Part shown: positions 14,354 to 22,109 of the stretch, piece after piece | Layout of the letters: each line of letters starts with the position of its first letter | How positions within the stretch are numbered: position 1 is the first letter of the stretch | DNA from: an uncultured Eubacteriales bacterium | GTDB lineage: Bacteria > Bacillota > Clostridia > Peptostreptococcales > Anaerovoracaceae | Direction of reading: 5' to 3' | DNA length: 35,219 bases | Assembly (NCBI GenBank): GCA_902774265.1 | Contig: CACYHR010000047.1 | Span: 1-35,219 of the forward strand | Translations under genes and position numbers: made by a program | The notes under the pieces: generated by a model | What the model saw: the letters and a program-made list of their open reading frames with translations, nothing else | What the model was told of the DNA's origin: nothing | The model's database searches: none

Positions 14354-16198
14354 ATGAAAAGATCTCGTTTAATAAAATACTTTAATAATAACAAAATTAC
14401 TGAAGATGAGATGGAGCAGGCGGCGCTAGTTGCATATATCAAACTAAAAGATTTAGATGTGAATCTTTCACCGACTCTTAGCTCGATTATAAGTAATGTA
14501 AGTGAAGAGGCTGTGACCATTCTTCAAAAGTGTTTAACGCTTGAATATCCTTCGGTTGACTTGTATGCTGTTGCGGATTTGTTTGAAACGATAATTAATG
14601 ACGCAGAAAAGAAACAATCAGGTGTAGTATATACACCGATTGAAATTCAGCAGATCATTTTGGATAATCTTTTGGTCAATAGCCAAAGACCGCCTCGAAT
14701 TTGTGATCCCTCTTCAGGATGTGGATCGTTTCTTCTTACTACAGCAAAGTGGTTACATGAACACTACGATCTGAAGTATGACGAGATTTTTTGTAAATAC
14801 ATATTTGGAATCGAAATCTCTGAATTTGCAGTTAGGCAAAGCAAATTATTGTTTGAAATTATGGCATTGGAAGCAGGAGAAGTGCCGCCAAAAGAGTTTA
14901 ATATATTTTCCGGAGATGCTACTGACATAGAGAATCTTATTGCGGTAAAGAAACAATTTGGTGCATTCGATTATATAATCGGCAATCCTCCGTATGTCAG
15001 ATCGAGAAATATGAATGACGAAGGTAAAAGAAATCTTCGCCTTTGGAAAAGCGCATCGGTTGGAAATGTTGACTTGTATATTCCATTTTATGAAATAGGC
15101 CTTTTCCTTTTGAATGATACCGGCAAGTTAGGCTACATTTCTCCGAACACTTTTATGCAGGCTGTTAATGGAAGAGCCTTGCGAAAGGAGCTTGTGGAAA
15201 CGGATTATCAGATAAGGATTATGGATTTTAGGGATGCTCAGTTATTCCGAGGGGTAACAAGTTATACATGCATCGTTTGGATAGATAAATCATCACATGA
15301 TAATTCGATTCAATATACAAGAGTTAGCTGCCTCGATGATGTTTTGAATCCTCATTTTGAGATTTACAATCATTCCGATTTTGCACCGGATAAGAGATGG
15401 AGGATGTTCGAAGCGAATACAAATGAAATAATACAAAAACTGGAAAGTGCAGGAAGAAGCCTTGACACATGGATGTTGAGGAACGGTCTTGCGACATTAA
15501 AGAATGACTTGTACTTTTTCTTCCCTCAAAACGAAGATGATGACTATTATTATAGATATTACAAAGGGAAAGAATATAAAATTGAAAAAAAGATATGTAT
15601 CAATGTTGCAAAGCCAAACATAATAAGAAATGAAGCAGAGCTCAACGCGAAGATGGAGAAGGCGATATTTCCATATAGAAATAATAACGGGGCAATTGAA
15701 TGTATTCCTGAAAAAGAAATGGAACGAAAATACCCTTCAACATATGAGTTTTTGACCGAATACAAAGATATACTATTAATGCGTGATAAGGGGAAAGGTA
15801 AGTATCCTGAATGGTATGCTTATGGAAGAACACAGGGAATGAATAATTATGGCAGGAAACTGCTCATTCCATATATAAGCGGGGAGCCAATAGCTGTCAT
15901 CTGCAACGATCCGGATGTGCTGTTTTATTGCGGATATGCAGTTATTAGTGAAAATGATCAGGAATTAGCCGTCCTAAAAAAATTCTTAGAGTCAGAAGCG
16001 TTTTGGTATTACATTTGTACAACAAGTAAGCCTTATTCCAAAGGGTATATGGCTTTTGCCAAAAACTATATCGCTAAATTCACTATTCCGCAATTAACAC
16101 CACAAGAAGAGAACTGGCTGTTAGAAGAAGACAACAAGGACAGTATCAACAAATGGATCTGGAGGAAATACGGCATCTGTTATAGGCGCGCCATATGA
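14354..16198 (+). CDS. Eco57I/TaqI-type N6-adenine DNA methyltransferase (restriction-modification)
   Basis: The frame is open from ATG 14339; ATG 14354 is preferred because GGAG at 14341-14344 is well spaced. Numbering from 14339, the 619-residue protein contains the YTP element (98-100), SAM motif I DPSSGCGSF (123-131) and catalytic motif IV NPPY (216-219), diagnostic of N6-adenine methylases. A long C-terminal part resembles the TaqI-like specificity region. No separate endonuclease gene follows, so it may be an orphan methylase or half of a lost system. The last residues look altered: a +1 frame continues with coherent sequence to 16274. Codon use is AT-rich, as in the rest of the accessory segment. 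Confidence 0.88.
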   Translation: MKRSRLIKYFNNNKITEDEMEQAALVAYIKLKDLDVNLSPTLSSIISNVSEEAVTILQKCLTLEYPSVDLYAVADLFETIINDAEKKQSGVVYTPIEIQQIILDNLLVNSQRPPRICDPSSGCGSFLLTTAKWLHEHYDLKYDEIFCKYIFGIEISEFAVRQSKLLFEIMALEAGEVPPKEFNIFSGDATDIENLIAVKKQFGAFDYIIGNPPYVRSRNMNDEGKRNLRLWKSASVGNVDLYIPFYEIGLFLLNDTGKLGYISPNTFMQAVNGRALRKELVETDYQIRIMDFRDAQLFRGVTSYTCIVWIDKSSHDNSIQYTRVSCLDDVLNPHFEIYNHSDFAPDKRWRMFEANTNEIIQKLESAGRSLDTWMLRNGLATLKNDLYFFFPQNEDDDYYYRYYKGKEYKIEKKICINVAKPNIIRNEAELNAKMEKAIFPYRNNNGAIECIPEKEMERKYPSTYEFLTEYKDILLMRDKGKGKYPEWYAYGRTQGMNNYGRKLLIPYISGEPIAVICNDPDVLFYCGYAVISENDQELAVLKKFLESEAFWYYICTTSKPYSKGYMAFAKNYIAKFTIPQLTPQEENWLLEEDNKDSINKWIWRKYGICYRRAI

Positions 16199-16274
16199 AT
16201 GGAATAATCTGAAAAGCAAGGCGTTTCCGCTCTTTAGTGTTCATGCAGACTTTACTGATGACAGCGGACAATAG
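16188..16274 (+). pseudogene. Orphan +1-frame continuation of the methyltransferase
   Basis: A frame without its own start reads APYEWNNLKSKAFPLFSVHADFTDDSGQ then TAG. It overlaps the methyltransferase 3' end in the +1 frame and is protein-like. Either it is the original methyltransferase C-terminus cut off by an indel, or the tail of another deleted gene. A terminator follows at 16303. Confidence 0.4.
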
Positions 16275-16302
16275 AATTCCATACCTTTTAGCTAATATAT
16301 AT

Positions 16303-16330
16303 GCAGCCCATGAGGGCTTGCATTTTTTTT
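16303..16330 (+). terminator. Intrinsic terminator after the methyltransferase
   Basis: GCAGCCC pairs with GGGCTTGC, with one bulge, around ATGA, followed by eight T residues. Confidence 0.75.
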
Positions 16331-16331
16331 G

Positions 16332-16448
16332 GCAGAGGCAAAGAAGAGCACTGACGAAAAGGCTGCGGAAGAAGTAAGCAAGCAGATAAAGACTCTTCCT
16401 AAGAGTCCTTCGAAGGCTGATGAGACAAAGGCCAGCATGTCGGAGTAA
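16332..16448 (+). pseudogene. Orphan C-terminal coding tail (Ala/Glu/Lys-rich)
   Basis: A 38-codon start-less frame after the terminator reads AEAKKSTDEKAAEEVSKQIK and continues to TAA. Its composition is strongly protein-like and resembles the flanking chromosome's codon use. It is probably the 3' remnant of a chromosomal gene truncated by the accessory segment, so it may mark the right boundary. Parent family not recognised. From 16449 to 16587 nothing else is seen. Confidence 0.35.
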
Positions 16449-16587
16449 GAATTACTGATTAGCGGAAATCAGCTCACGCTATAAGGATATGTATGATTAG
16501 AAATATTGCACTATAGGAATAAACAATGTGTTGATCTGTCCGGAATATTGTTTATTGTACAGGAAAGCGTTATAATAATAACGAACT

Positions 16588-16616
16588 TTGACAATTAATT
16601 AACAAATTTTTACTTT
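16588..16616 (+). promoter_or_regulatory. Promoter candidate for the alcohol dehydrogenase gene
   Basis: TTGACA (16588-16593) is followed after 17 bases by TACTTT. A second -10-like TATAAT lies near 16706. The roughly 115-base leader contains the inverted repeat CATAAT...ATTATG around a GC-rich stretch, possibly a redox or regulatory site. Confidence 0.4.
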
Positions 16617-16737
16617 ATCTTACTCCCCCGTAATTATTCAGAACGGCTCATAATGTCCGGGCGGGATTCACCGTGATTATGTACTGAATAGTTACCTTAA
16701 ATCTTATAATTGCATACACTTTGTAGGAGGTATTGAT

Positions 16738-17955
16738 ATGCAGAGATTTACTAATCCAAGAGATATTTATCATGACAAGGGCGCTCTTGAGGCTCTGAAG
16801 ACTTTTGAGGGAAGCAAGGCTGTCATCTGTGTTGGCGGCGGTTCCATGAAAAGATTCGGTTTCCTTGACAGAGCAAAAGCATATCTTGAAGAAGCTGGTA
16901 TGGAGGTAAGGATTTTCGAAGGTATCGAGCCGGATCCATCAGTAGAGACTGTAATGAAGGGCGCTGCATTCATGGCAGAATTTGAGCCTGACTGGATCGT
17001 TGCTATCGGCGGCGGTTCGCCTATCGATGCTGCCAAGGCTATGTGGATTAAATATGAGTATCCTGAAACAACTTTTGAAGACATGTGCAAGGTGTTCGGT
17101 CTTCCAAAGCTGAGAACCAAGGCTCATTTCTGCGCCGTTTCCTCAACATCCGGTACCGCAACAGAGGTTACTGCATTCTCGATCATCACTGACTATGAGA
17201 GAGGCATCAAGTTCCCTATCGCTGATTTCGAGATCACTCCTGATGTAGCCATCGTAGATCCTGAGCTCGCAGAGACAATGCCTAAGAAGCTCGTTGCTCA
17301 TACAGGAATGGATGCTCTTACGCATGCTGTCGAGGCTTATGTTTCAACTGCAGGCAGCGAATTCACTGACGCTGATGCTATCCACGCAATCGAAATGATA
17401 CAGAGAGATCTGGTAGCTTCATACAATGAAGATATGACTGCAAGAGACAATATGCACACAGCTCAGTGCCTCGCAGGAATCGCATTCTCATCCGGTCTCC
17501 TCGGTATCGTTCACTCAATGGCTCACAAGACCGGAGCTGTATTTGCTGATCTCGGCGCGCACATCATTCACGGTGCTGCTAACGCTATGTATCTGCCTAA
17601 GGTAATCGCTTTCAACGCTAAAGATGAGACAGCTAAGAAGAGATACGGAGTTATCGCAGACTATATGCATCTTGAGGGATCAAACGATGATGAGAAGGTC
17701 GCAGCTCTGATCGAATTCATTCGCGGACTGAACGATCAGCTGAATATTCCTCACTGCATCAAGAACTACGGTGCTGACAGCTATCCGACAGAGCAGGGCT
17801 TCGTTCCTGAGGAAGTATTTCTGGAGAGACTCCCTGAGATCGCAGCTAATGCGCTGCTCGATGCCTGCACAGGCTCCAACCCGAGACAGCCGAGCCAGGA
17901 GGAAATGGAAAAGCTGCTCAAGTGCTGCTACTATGACACAGAGGTAGATTTCTGA
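16738..17955 (+). CDS. Iron-containing (group III) alcohol dehydrogenase
   Basis: The 405-aa NAD(P)H-dependent enzyme interconverts alcohols and aldehydes in fermentation. Seen directly are the nucleotide-binding GGGSPIDAAKAM motif, the SSTSGTATEVTAFSI segment, and the iron-ligand region: Asp/His in TGMDALTHAVEAYVS, then HSMAHKTGAVF and HIIHGAANAMYLP. The sequence resembles the C-terminal ADH half of AdhE and butanol dehydrogenases. TAGGAGG lies 7-8 bases before the ATG. It is monocistronic with its own promoter and terminator, and is probably expressed strongly. Confidence 0.93.
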   Translation: MQRFTNPRDIYHDKGALEALKTFEGSKAVICVGGGSMKRFGFLDRAKAYLEEAGMEVRIFEGIEPDPSVETVMKGAAFMAEFEPDWIVAIGGGSPIDAAKAMWIKYEYPETTFEDMCKVFGLPKLRTKAHFCAVSSTSGTATEVTAFSIITDYERGIKFPIADFEITPDVAIVDPELAETMPKKLVAHTGMDALTHAVEAYVSTAGSEFTDADAIHAIEMIQRDLVASYNEDMTARDNMHTAQCLAGIAFSSGLLGIVHSMAHKTGAVFADLGAHIIHGAANAMYLPKVIAFNAKDETAKKRYGVIADYMHLEGSNDDEKVAALIEFIRGLNDQLNIPHCIKNYGADSYPTEQGFVPEEVFLERLPEIAANALLDACTGSNPRQPSQEEMEKLLKCCYYDTEVDF

Positions 17956-18014
17956 TTTACCGAAGCGGTGCAGATCCAAACAGAAGGACCTGCTGAATAA
18001 CAAATGCAATCTGA

Positions 18015-18052
18015 AGCCCGGAACCGATTATTTTATCGATTCCGGGCTGTTT
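18015..18052 (+). terminator. Terminator of the alcohol dehydrogenase gene
   Basis: AGCCCGGAA (18015-18023) pairs with TTCCGGGCT (18040-18048), extended by CGAT/ATCG, and is followed by GTTTAT. Confidence 0.8.
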
Positions 18053-18110
18053 ATGCTAGAATCACAGCAGGAGCAATTCGCTGAATATACGGTCAGACGT
18101 GTATTTATGA

Positions 18111-18130
18111 GCAAATGTGCGCAAATGTGC
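18111..18130 (+). repeat. Perfect 10-bp tandem duplication
   Basis: GCAAATGTGC occurs twice in direct succession, 40 bp upstream of the NUDIX gene. It may be a slippage product or an operator. Confidence 0.5.
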
Positions 18131-18162
18131 GAATCGAAGGACTATCTTAGGAGGAAAGTGAA

Positions 18163-18702
18163 ATGGAAAAGAGAGATGCTAAAGGACTGACGGAAAAAGA
18201 GTTTCTTGCAAAGTATGATTCTAATAAATATCCTAAACCTTCACTGACAGCAGATATCCTTATATTCAGGAAAAAAGCGGATTCGTCCGAACCGGATATC
18301 CTTCTGATACAGCGAAAGGGTCATCCTTGTATTGAGCATTGGGCGCTTCCCGGAGGCTTTGCCGAAAGCGGCGAAAGTATCGAGGATACAGCTGCAAGAG
18401 AGCTTGAGGAAGAGACCGGCATCACCGGAATGGCGATGGAGCTTGTAGGTATATACAGCAAGCCCGGCCGGGATCCGAGAGGATGGACTGTTTCCGCGGC
18501 ATATATGGCTGTAGTCAGCGAGGATCAGGTAAAGCCTGTGGCCGGAGATGATGCCGGTAAGGTGTGCTGGGCCGGGGTATCGGCGGACAGAGGGACTGCC
18601 AGGATAAGTATTAACGATGTTTGTATAGATAATGAACTGGCTTTTGATCATTATGAGATAATTTCGGACGCATTCGCAATGTACATGGATAAACACATGT
18701 GA
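18163..18702 (+). CDS. NUDIX hydrolase
   Basis: The 179-aa protein contains a complete Nudix box at residues 65-87 (GFAESGESIEDTAARELEEETGI), matching Gx5Ex7REUxEExGU. It should hydrolyse a nucleoside diphosphate linked to another moiety. N-terminal text (ILIFRKK...DILLIQRKGHPCIEHWALPGG) matches the ADP-ribose pyrophosphatase-like subgroup. The substrate is uncertain. AGGAGG precedes the ATG. It converges with rpiB, and the shared bidirectional terminator lies at 18767. Confidence 0.9.
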   Translation: MEKRDAKGLTEKEFLAKYDSNKYPKPSLTADILIFRKKADSSEPDILLIQRKGHPCIEHWALPGGFAESGESIEDTAARELEEETGITGMAMELVGIYSKPGRDPRGWTVSAAYMAVVSEDQVKPVAGDDAGKVCWAGVSADRGTARISINDVCIDNELAFDHYEIISDAFAMYMDKHM

Positions 18703-18766
18703 GATAGTATATACAAAAGGTGCTGCCGACAGACGGCTGGCCGCTAACAAAGATTGCTAATAAAAT

Positions 18767-18800
18767 AGCCGCCTGAGTATTGCAGACAGGCGGCTGTTTC
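18767..18800. terminator. Bidirectional terminator between NUDIX and rpiB genes
   Basis: AGCCGCCTG (18767-18775) and CAGGCGGCT (18787-18795) pair perfectly. An A-rich left flank and T-rich right flank allow termination in both directions between the convergent genes. Confidence 0.8.
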
Positions 18801-18830
18801 CGTGAATTCAATGAAATCCGTGATTCTTTT

Positions 18831-19268
18831 CTAGAACCAGATATCTTCGATCTCGTTGATTCTGCGCAGGTGCTTGCCTGCTTCAAAGTCTGTCGTCATC
18901 CATGTGTCGACAATGTCAAAGGCGAGCTCCTGACTGATCATGCGTGCGCCCATGCATACAACGTTTGCGTTGTTGTGGCGTCTGCTCATCTCTGCCATCT
19001 CTACGGATGTGCAGAGTGCGGCTCTGATGCCGGGTACCTTGTTGCATGCGATGCTGATGCCTATTCCCGAGCCGCACACGGCGATGCCGCGCTCGGCCTC
19101 GCCGGACGCCACAGCACGTCCTACTGCGTGTCCGTACTTAGGATAATCTACCGATTCGGCCGAATCGCATCCGACATCGATTACCTCATGGCCTTCGCCG
19201 ATCAGCTTTTCCTTGATTGCTTCTTTTAATTCATATGCTGCGTGATCGCTTCCCACAACAATTTTCAT
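18831..19268 (-). CDS. rpiB: Ribose-5-phosphate isomerase B
   Basis: The 145-aa LacAB/RpiB enzyme interconverts ribose 5-phosphate and ribulose 5-phosphate (or related sugar phosphates). It shows MKIVVGSDHAAYELK at the N-terminus, DVG..SAESVDYPKYG, and the phosphate-binding CGSGIGISIACNKVPGIRAALC with the catalytic Cys. The frame is open further upstream, but ATG at 19268 is preferred because it matches the family start and has GGGAGGACTG upstream. It is transcribed in the same direction as the GntR gene behind it (149 bp gap), suggesting a former regulator-enzyme unit. Confidence 0.93.
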   Translation of the reverse strand: MKIVVGSDHAAYELKEAIKEKLIGEGHEVIDVGCDSAESVDYPKYGHAVGRAVASGEAERGIAVCGSGIGISIACNKVPGIRAALCTSVEMAEMSRRHNNANVVCMGARMISQELAFDIVDTWMTTDFEAGKHLRRINEIEDIWF

Positions 19269-19417
19269 TGTTTCAGTCCTCCCATCTGTTGACTTATAGT
19301 GATAGTGATTCAAGTATATCATAGATATACGCTTCTGTTTCTCTCATCTTAGGTTCCGTCGAAAAAGCTTTGTCTATGTCGTAATCAACGAAATTGCATC
19401 AATATTTATTTCGGTAC

Positions 19418-20074
19418 TCACTTGTCGGAGAGCTCCTCCTCAAAGTAGCCGCCTCTTACCTTGTTACTTAGGTTGTGTTTATCTCCCTCCCTGATCGCAT
19501 CAAGCAGCAGTCTGTGAGCTTTTATTAGTTCTTCCGACTTGCCTCCGTTTATCATTTCGGATACAGTGCGGAATCTGATCGCGTAGGTCAATGTTCTCAC
19601 GACTCTGTTGACCTTGTCAGCCATCGGGTTCTTTCCCATTTCTGCGATCTTGTCATGGAAGCGGTTGTCAACATCAAAGAACCTGTTGACGGAATCATCC
19701 GAGTTTATAGCTTCTTTCATTTCTTCCAGAAGTTTCTCAAGCTCATTGAGCTCCTCTTCATCGTGATGATCTATAGCAAGCTTCATCATGCCGGCTTCCG
19801 TCATCTCGCGCAGTTCCATCAGATTATCGAACGACTCCTGGTTAAGTATGATGCCGTAGATCATCGGATCGATCATACTTTCCTTATAGCCGTTACATAC
19901 AAATGTTCCTTCTGAGCGCTTGCTCTCGAGTACACCGAGATAAGCAAGAATCTTGATGGCCTCACGCACGCTGCTCATCGCTACGCCCAGCGAATCGGCA
20001 AGATCCGGTTCCGGGGGGATCTTGTCTCCCGGTTTCAGGTCTCCGTTTCTGATGGCGTCGCTCGCTCCAATCAA
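19418..20074 (-). pseudogene. GntR/FadR-family regulator with its 5' end replaced by a dispersed repeat
   Basis: The body is a FadR-type regulator: winged HTH (AIRNGDLKPGDKIPPEPDLADSLG...SSVREAIKIL) followed by a helical FCD domain (DVDNRFHDKIAEMGKNP, later KAHRLLLDAIREGD). The frame opens at a TTG lying inside the 53-bp repeat at 20054-20106, so residues MIGAS are repeat-encoded. About 15-17 residues of the first HTH helix expected in the family are missing. VAM replaces the usual VSR before SSVREA, altering a DNA-contacting Arg. No ribosome site precedes the TTG. It is probably inactive, or translated from a rescued start. Confidence 0.75.
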
Positions 20075-20106
20075 GCGAGCTTGTTGGAGCTTTGCTCCTG
20101 GTTGAA
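20054..20106. repeat. Dispersed repeat, copy 1 (disrupts the GntR gene)
   Basis: These 53 bases are identical to 26623-26675. They contain two hairpins: GCTCGCT paired with AGCGAGC, and GGAGC-TTT-GCTCC, ending CTGGTTGAA. The left few bases may be shared with the GntR coding sequence by chance, so the true element boundary is probably near 20058. It resembles a REP-like or transposon-end palindrome. Confidence 0.8.
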
Positions 20107-20123
20107 TTTAACAATCATGCGCA

Positions 20124-20158
20124 AAAAGGGCCAGAAGATTTACTCTTCCGGCTCTTTT
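20124..20158. terminator. Terminator hairpin in a divergent intergenic region
   Basis: AAAAGGGCCAGAAG pairs with CTTCCGGCTCTTTT with wobbles, and both sides carry A/T runs. A terminator between divergent genes is unexpected. It fits loss of a gene or insertion of an element upstream of the GntR gene. Confidence 0.65.
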
Positions 20159-20242
20159 ACTTCGGATCAGTCAATTTAATTTTTGTTTTAGGTTAGATGC
20201 TTATTATATGCATGCAAACAAAATAGCATAAAGGAGGCAAAG

Positions 20243-21721
20243 ATGAATATCGGACTAAAAGCAAAGAAAATCATAACGACTGCAGCTCTTACCGGCATGA
20301 TAGCAGCTTTGTGCGCATGTTCGGGTGGACAGTCAGCAGAAAATACAGCAGATGCTGTTCGGGAATACCTTACAAAGGCTGATATCAAGGTAAATGAGCA
20401 GATGGATAACAGCGCCGATGGCGAGCATGTCATAGAAGTCAGCGGCGAGGAGAAAGAGTACTCCAACATCGGAGTAAGCAAAACCGGTGAAGCGGATGGT
20501 GATGAAGCTGATTTTTACGGAGAGAATTCAGCTATATTTGCAACAGAAAAAGCTAAACTTACGATAAGGGATTCCCTGATCGAGACAAACGGCACTCATG
20601 CTAACGCAGTATTCTCATATGGCGAAGGCACCGAAGTTAGTGTAAATGATTCCGTGATAGAGACATCGGGCAACTGCTCCGGCGGACTCATGACTACCGG
20701 CGGCGGAACTACGAATGCCGAACATGTCACTATCAACACATCGGGAAACTCATCAGCAGCTATCCGTTCTGACAGAGGCGGCGGTACAGTTAATGTCAAT
20801 AACAGCTATGCACAGACAACAGGAAAAGGCTCACCGGTAGTATATTCAACTGCAGATATCACAGTAAGCGATTCTTATATGGAATCTACTGCTTCACAGG
20901 GCGTTGTCGTAGAAGGAAAGAATTCAGTTACTCTTAAGAACGATACACTTATTGCAGACAACAATACCAAGAACAGTGACAAATCTGACTATTATCAGGC
21001 TGTGATGATATATCAGTCAATGTCCGGTGATGCAGACAGCGGAAAAGCGTCATTCACAGCAGAAGGAGGCAGCATCACAAATAAAAACGGGGATATTTTC
21101 TTCGTGAACAATACTGCCGCAGACATTTCACTCGAAGGCGTTACGATCACGAATGAAGATAATGAAGGCATCTTCCTCAGGGCAGCTGCAGCCGGATGGG
21201 GAAATGAAGGCTCCAACGGCGGCAAGGTTAATCTTAATGCCGTCGGACAGACTATCGATGGAGATATACAGGTCGATGATGTCTCGGTACTGAATATGTA
21301 TCTCAAGGACAGTTCTGCGTTCAGCGGATCGATAAATTCGGACGGACAAAAGGGCGATGTATATGTAGAAATAGAGGATGGCAGCACCTGGACTCTTACA
21401 GCGGATTCGTACGTGTCCGGACTCACAGTAAGTGATAAATCTGCGATTGATCTGAATGGACACAAACTGTATGTTGACGGCAAGGAATATACGGAGGGAT
21501 CAGCATCCGAAGGAAAAGCATTTGAGATTTCGAGCGCCGACGATTCGGGCTCATCGGAAAAACCTGAAGGAGCACCGGAAAAAGGTCAGGTACCGCCGGA
21601 TGGAGAAAAAGGAGGATCCGGAAAGGGAGAACCTCCGGCCAAACCGGATGGCGATGGTAAAGGCGGACCGGGAAACGGCGAACCTCCGGCAAAACCGGAC
21701 GGCAGTGAAAGCGGCGAATAG
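20243..21721 (+). CDS. Secreted lipoprotein with beta-helix-like repeats and Pro/Gly-rich tail
   Basis: The 492-aa protein starts with a signal sequence and lipobox LCAC (Cys26), so it should be anchored outside the membrane. Residues about 60-400 are rich in short repeating strands with Asn/Ser/Thr/Gly turns (ITVSDSYMESTASQGVVVEGKNSVTLKND), typical of right-handed beta-helix or adhesin-like proteins. The last 60 residues are low-complexity, with two GEPPAKPDG units, a likely cell-wall-spanning linker. AAAGGAGG precedes the ATG. A TAG ends this frame, but coding potential continues in frame for 44 codons. The ligand is unknown. Confidence 0.85.
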   Translation: MNIGLKAKKIITTAALTGMIAALCACSGGQSAENTADAVREYLTKADIKVNEQMDNSADGEHVIEVSGEEKEYSNIGVSKTGEADGDEADFYGENSAIFATEKAKLTIRDSLIETNGTHANAVFSYGEGTEVSVNDSVIETSGNCSGGLMTTGGGTTNAEHVTINTSGNSSAAIRSDRGGGTVNVNNSYAQTTGKGSPVVYSTADITVSDSYMESTASQGVVVEGKNSVTLKNDTLIADNNTKNSDKSDYYQAVMIYQSMSGDADSGKASFTAEGGSITNKNGDIFFVNNTAADISLEGVTITNEDNEGIFLRAAAAGWGNEGSNGGKVNLNAVGQTIDGDIQVDDVSVLNMYLKDSSAFSGSINSDGQKGDVYVEIEDGSTWTLTADSYVSGLTVSDKSAIDLNGHKLYVDGKEYTEGSASEGKAFEISSADDSGSSEKPEGAPEKGQVPPDGEKGGSGKGEPPAKPDGDGKGGPGNGEPPAKPDGSESGE

Positions 21722-21856
21722 AGCAGCTCCGCAAAGCTCACAGTCACAAAGGCCGGTAAATACAAGATCAAAGTAAAGATGAGCGTTGCAGCAAACAAGA
21801 CTTACCGGGCAAAAACTGTAAGCAAAACCATCGAGGTAAAAGTCAGAAAGAAATAG
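21722..21856 (+). pseudogene. In-frame continuation after TAG of the lipoprotein gene
   Basis: Immediately after the TAG at 21719-21721 the same frame reads SSSAKLTVTKAGKYKIKVKM..., continues VAANKTYRAKTVSKTIEVKVRKK and ends at TAG 21854. This beta-strand-rich, Lys-rich text is typical of C-terminal surface modules. It is either a C-terminal domain cut off by a nonsense mutation, the tail of a deleted second gene, or a readthrough extension. Confidence 0.55.
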
Positions 21857-21904
21857 CTGCAGCCGAATCATCAAAACCATAGTAAAAAAATAAAAAAAAG
21901 CTAA

Positions 21905-21957
21905 CCGGCGGGGCGGAGATCCATCAACTAAAGCGGATCCCGCCCCGCCGGCTTTTC
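21905..21957 (+). terminator. Strong GC-rich terminator
   Basis: CCGGCGGGGCGG (21905-21916) pairs with CCGCCCCGCCGG (21940-21951), extended inward by GATCC/GGATC, and is followed by CTTTT. An A-run precedes it, so it may work in both directions. Confidence 0.85.
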
Positions 21958-22109
21958 AGTATTACGGTTAAGTTTCGTTATCTCTCCCGCGCCGGCAAAA
22001 AAGTCCGTCGATCTTCGGCGGCTATTATGATCATGCAGTTGACAATGGGGAGCGTTTTGCTAAACTTAAATTGATCATTATTGCTTGGAAGCAGGAATAG
22101 GAGACACAT

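Noticed and set aside
21540-21720. Proline/glycine-rich repeats as a frameshift artefact
   Set aside because: They are in frame with the signal peptide and typical of cell-wall linkers.
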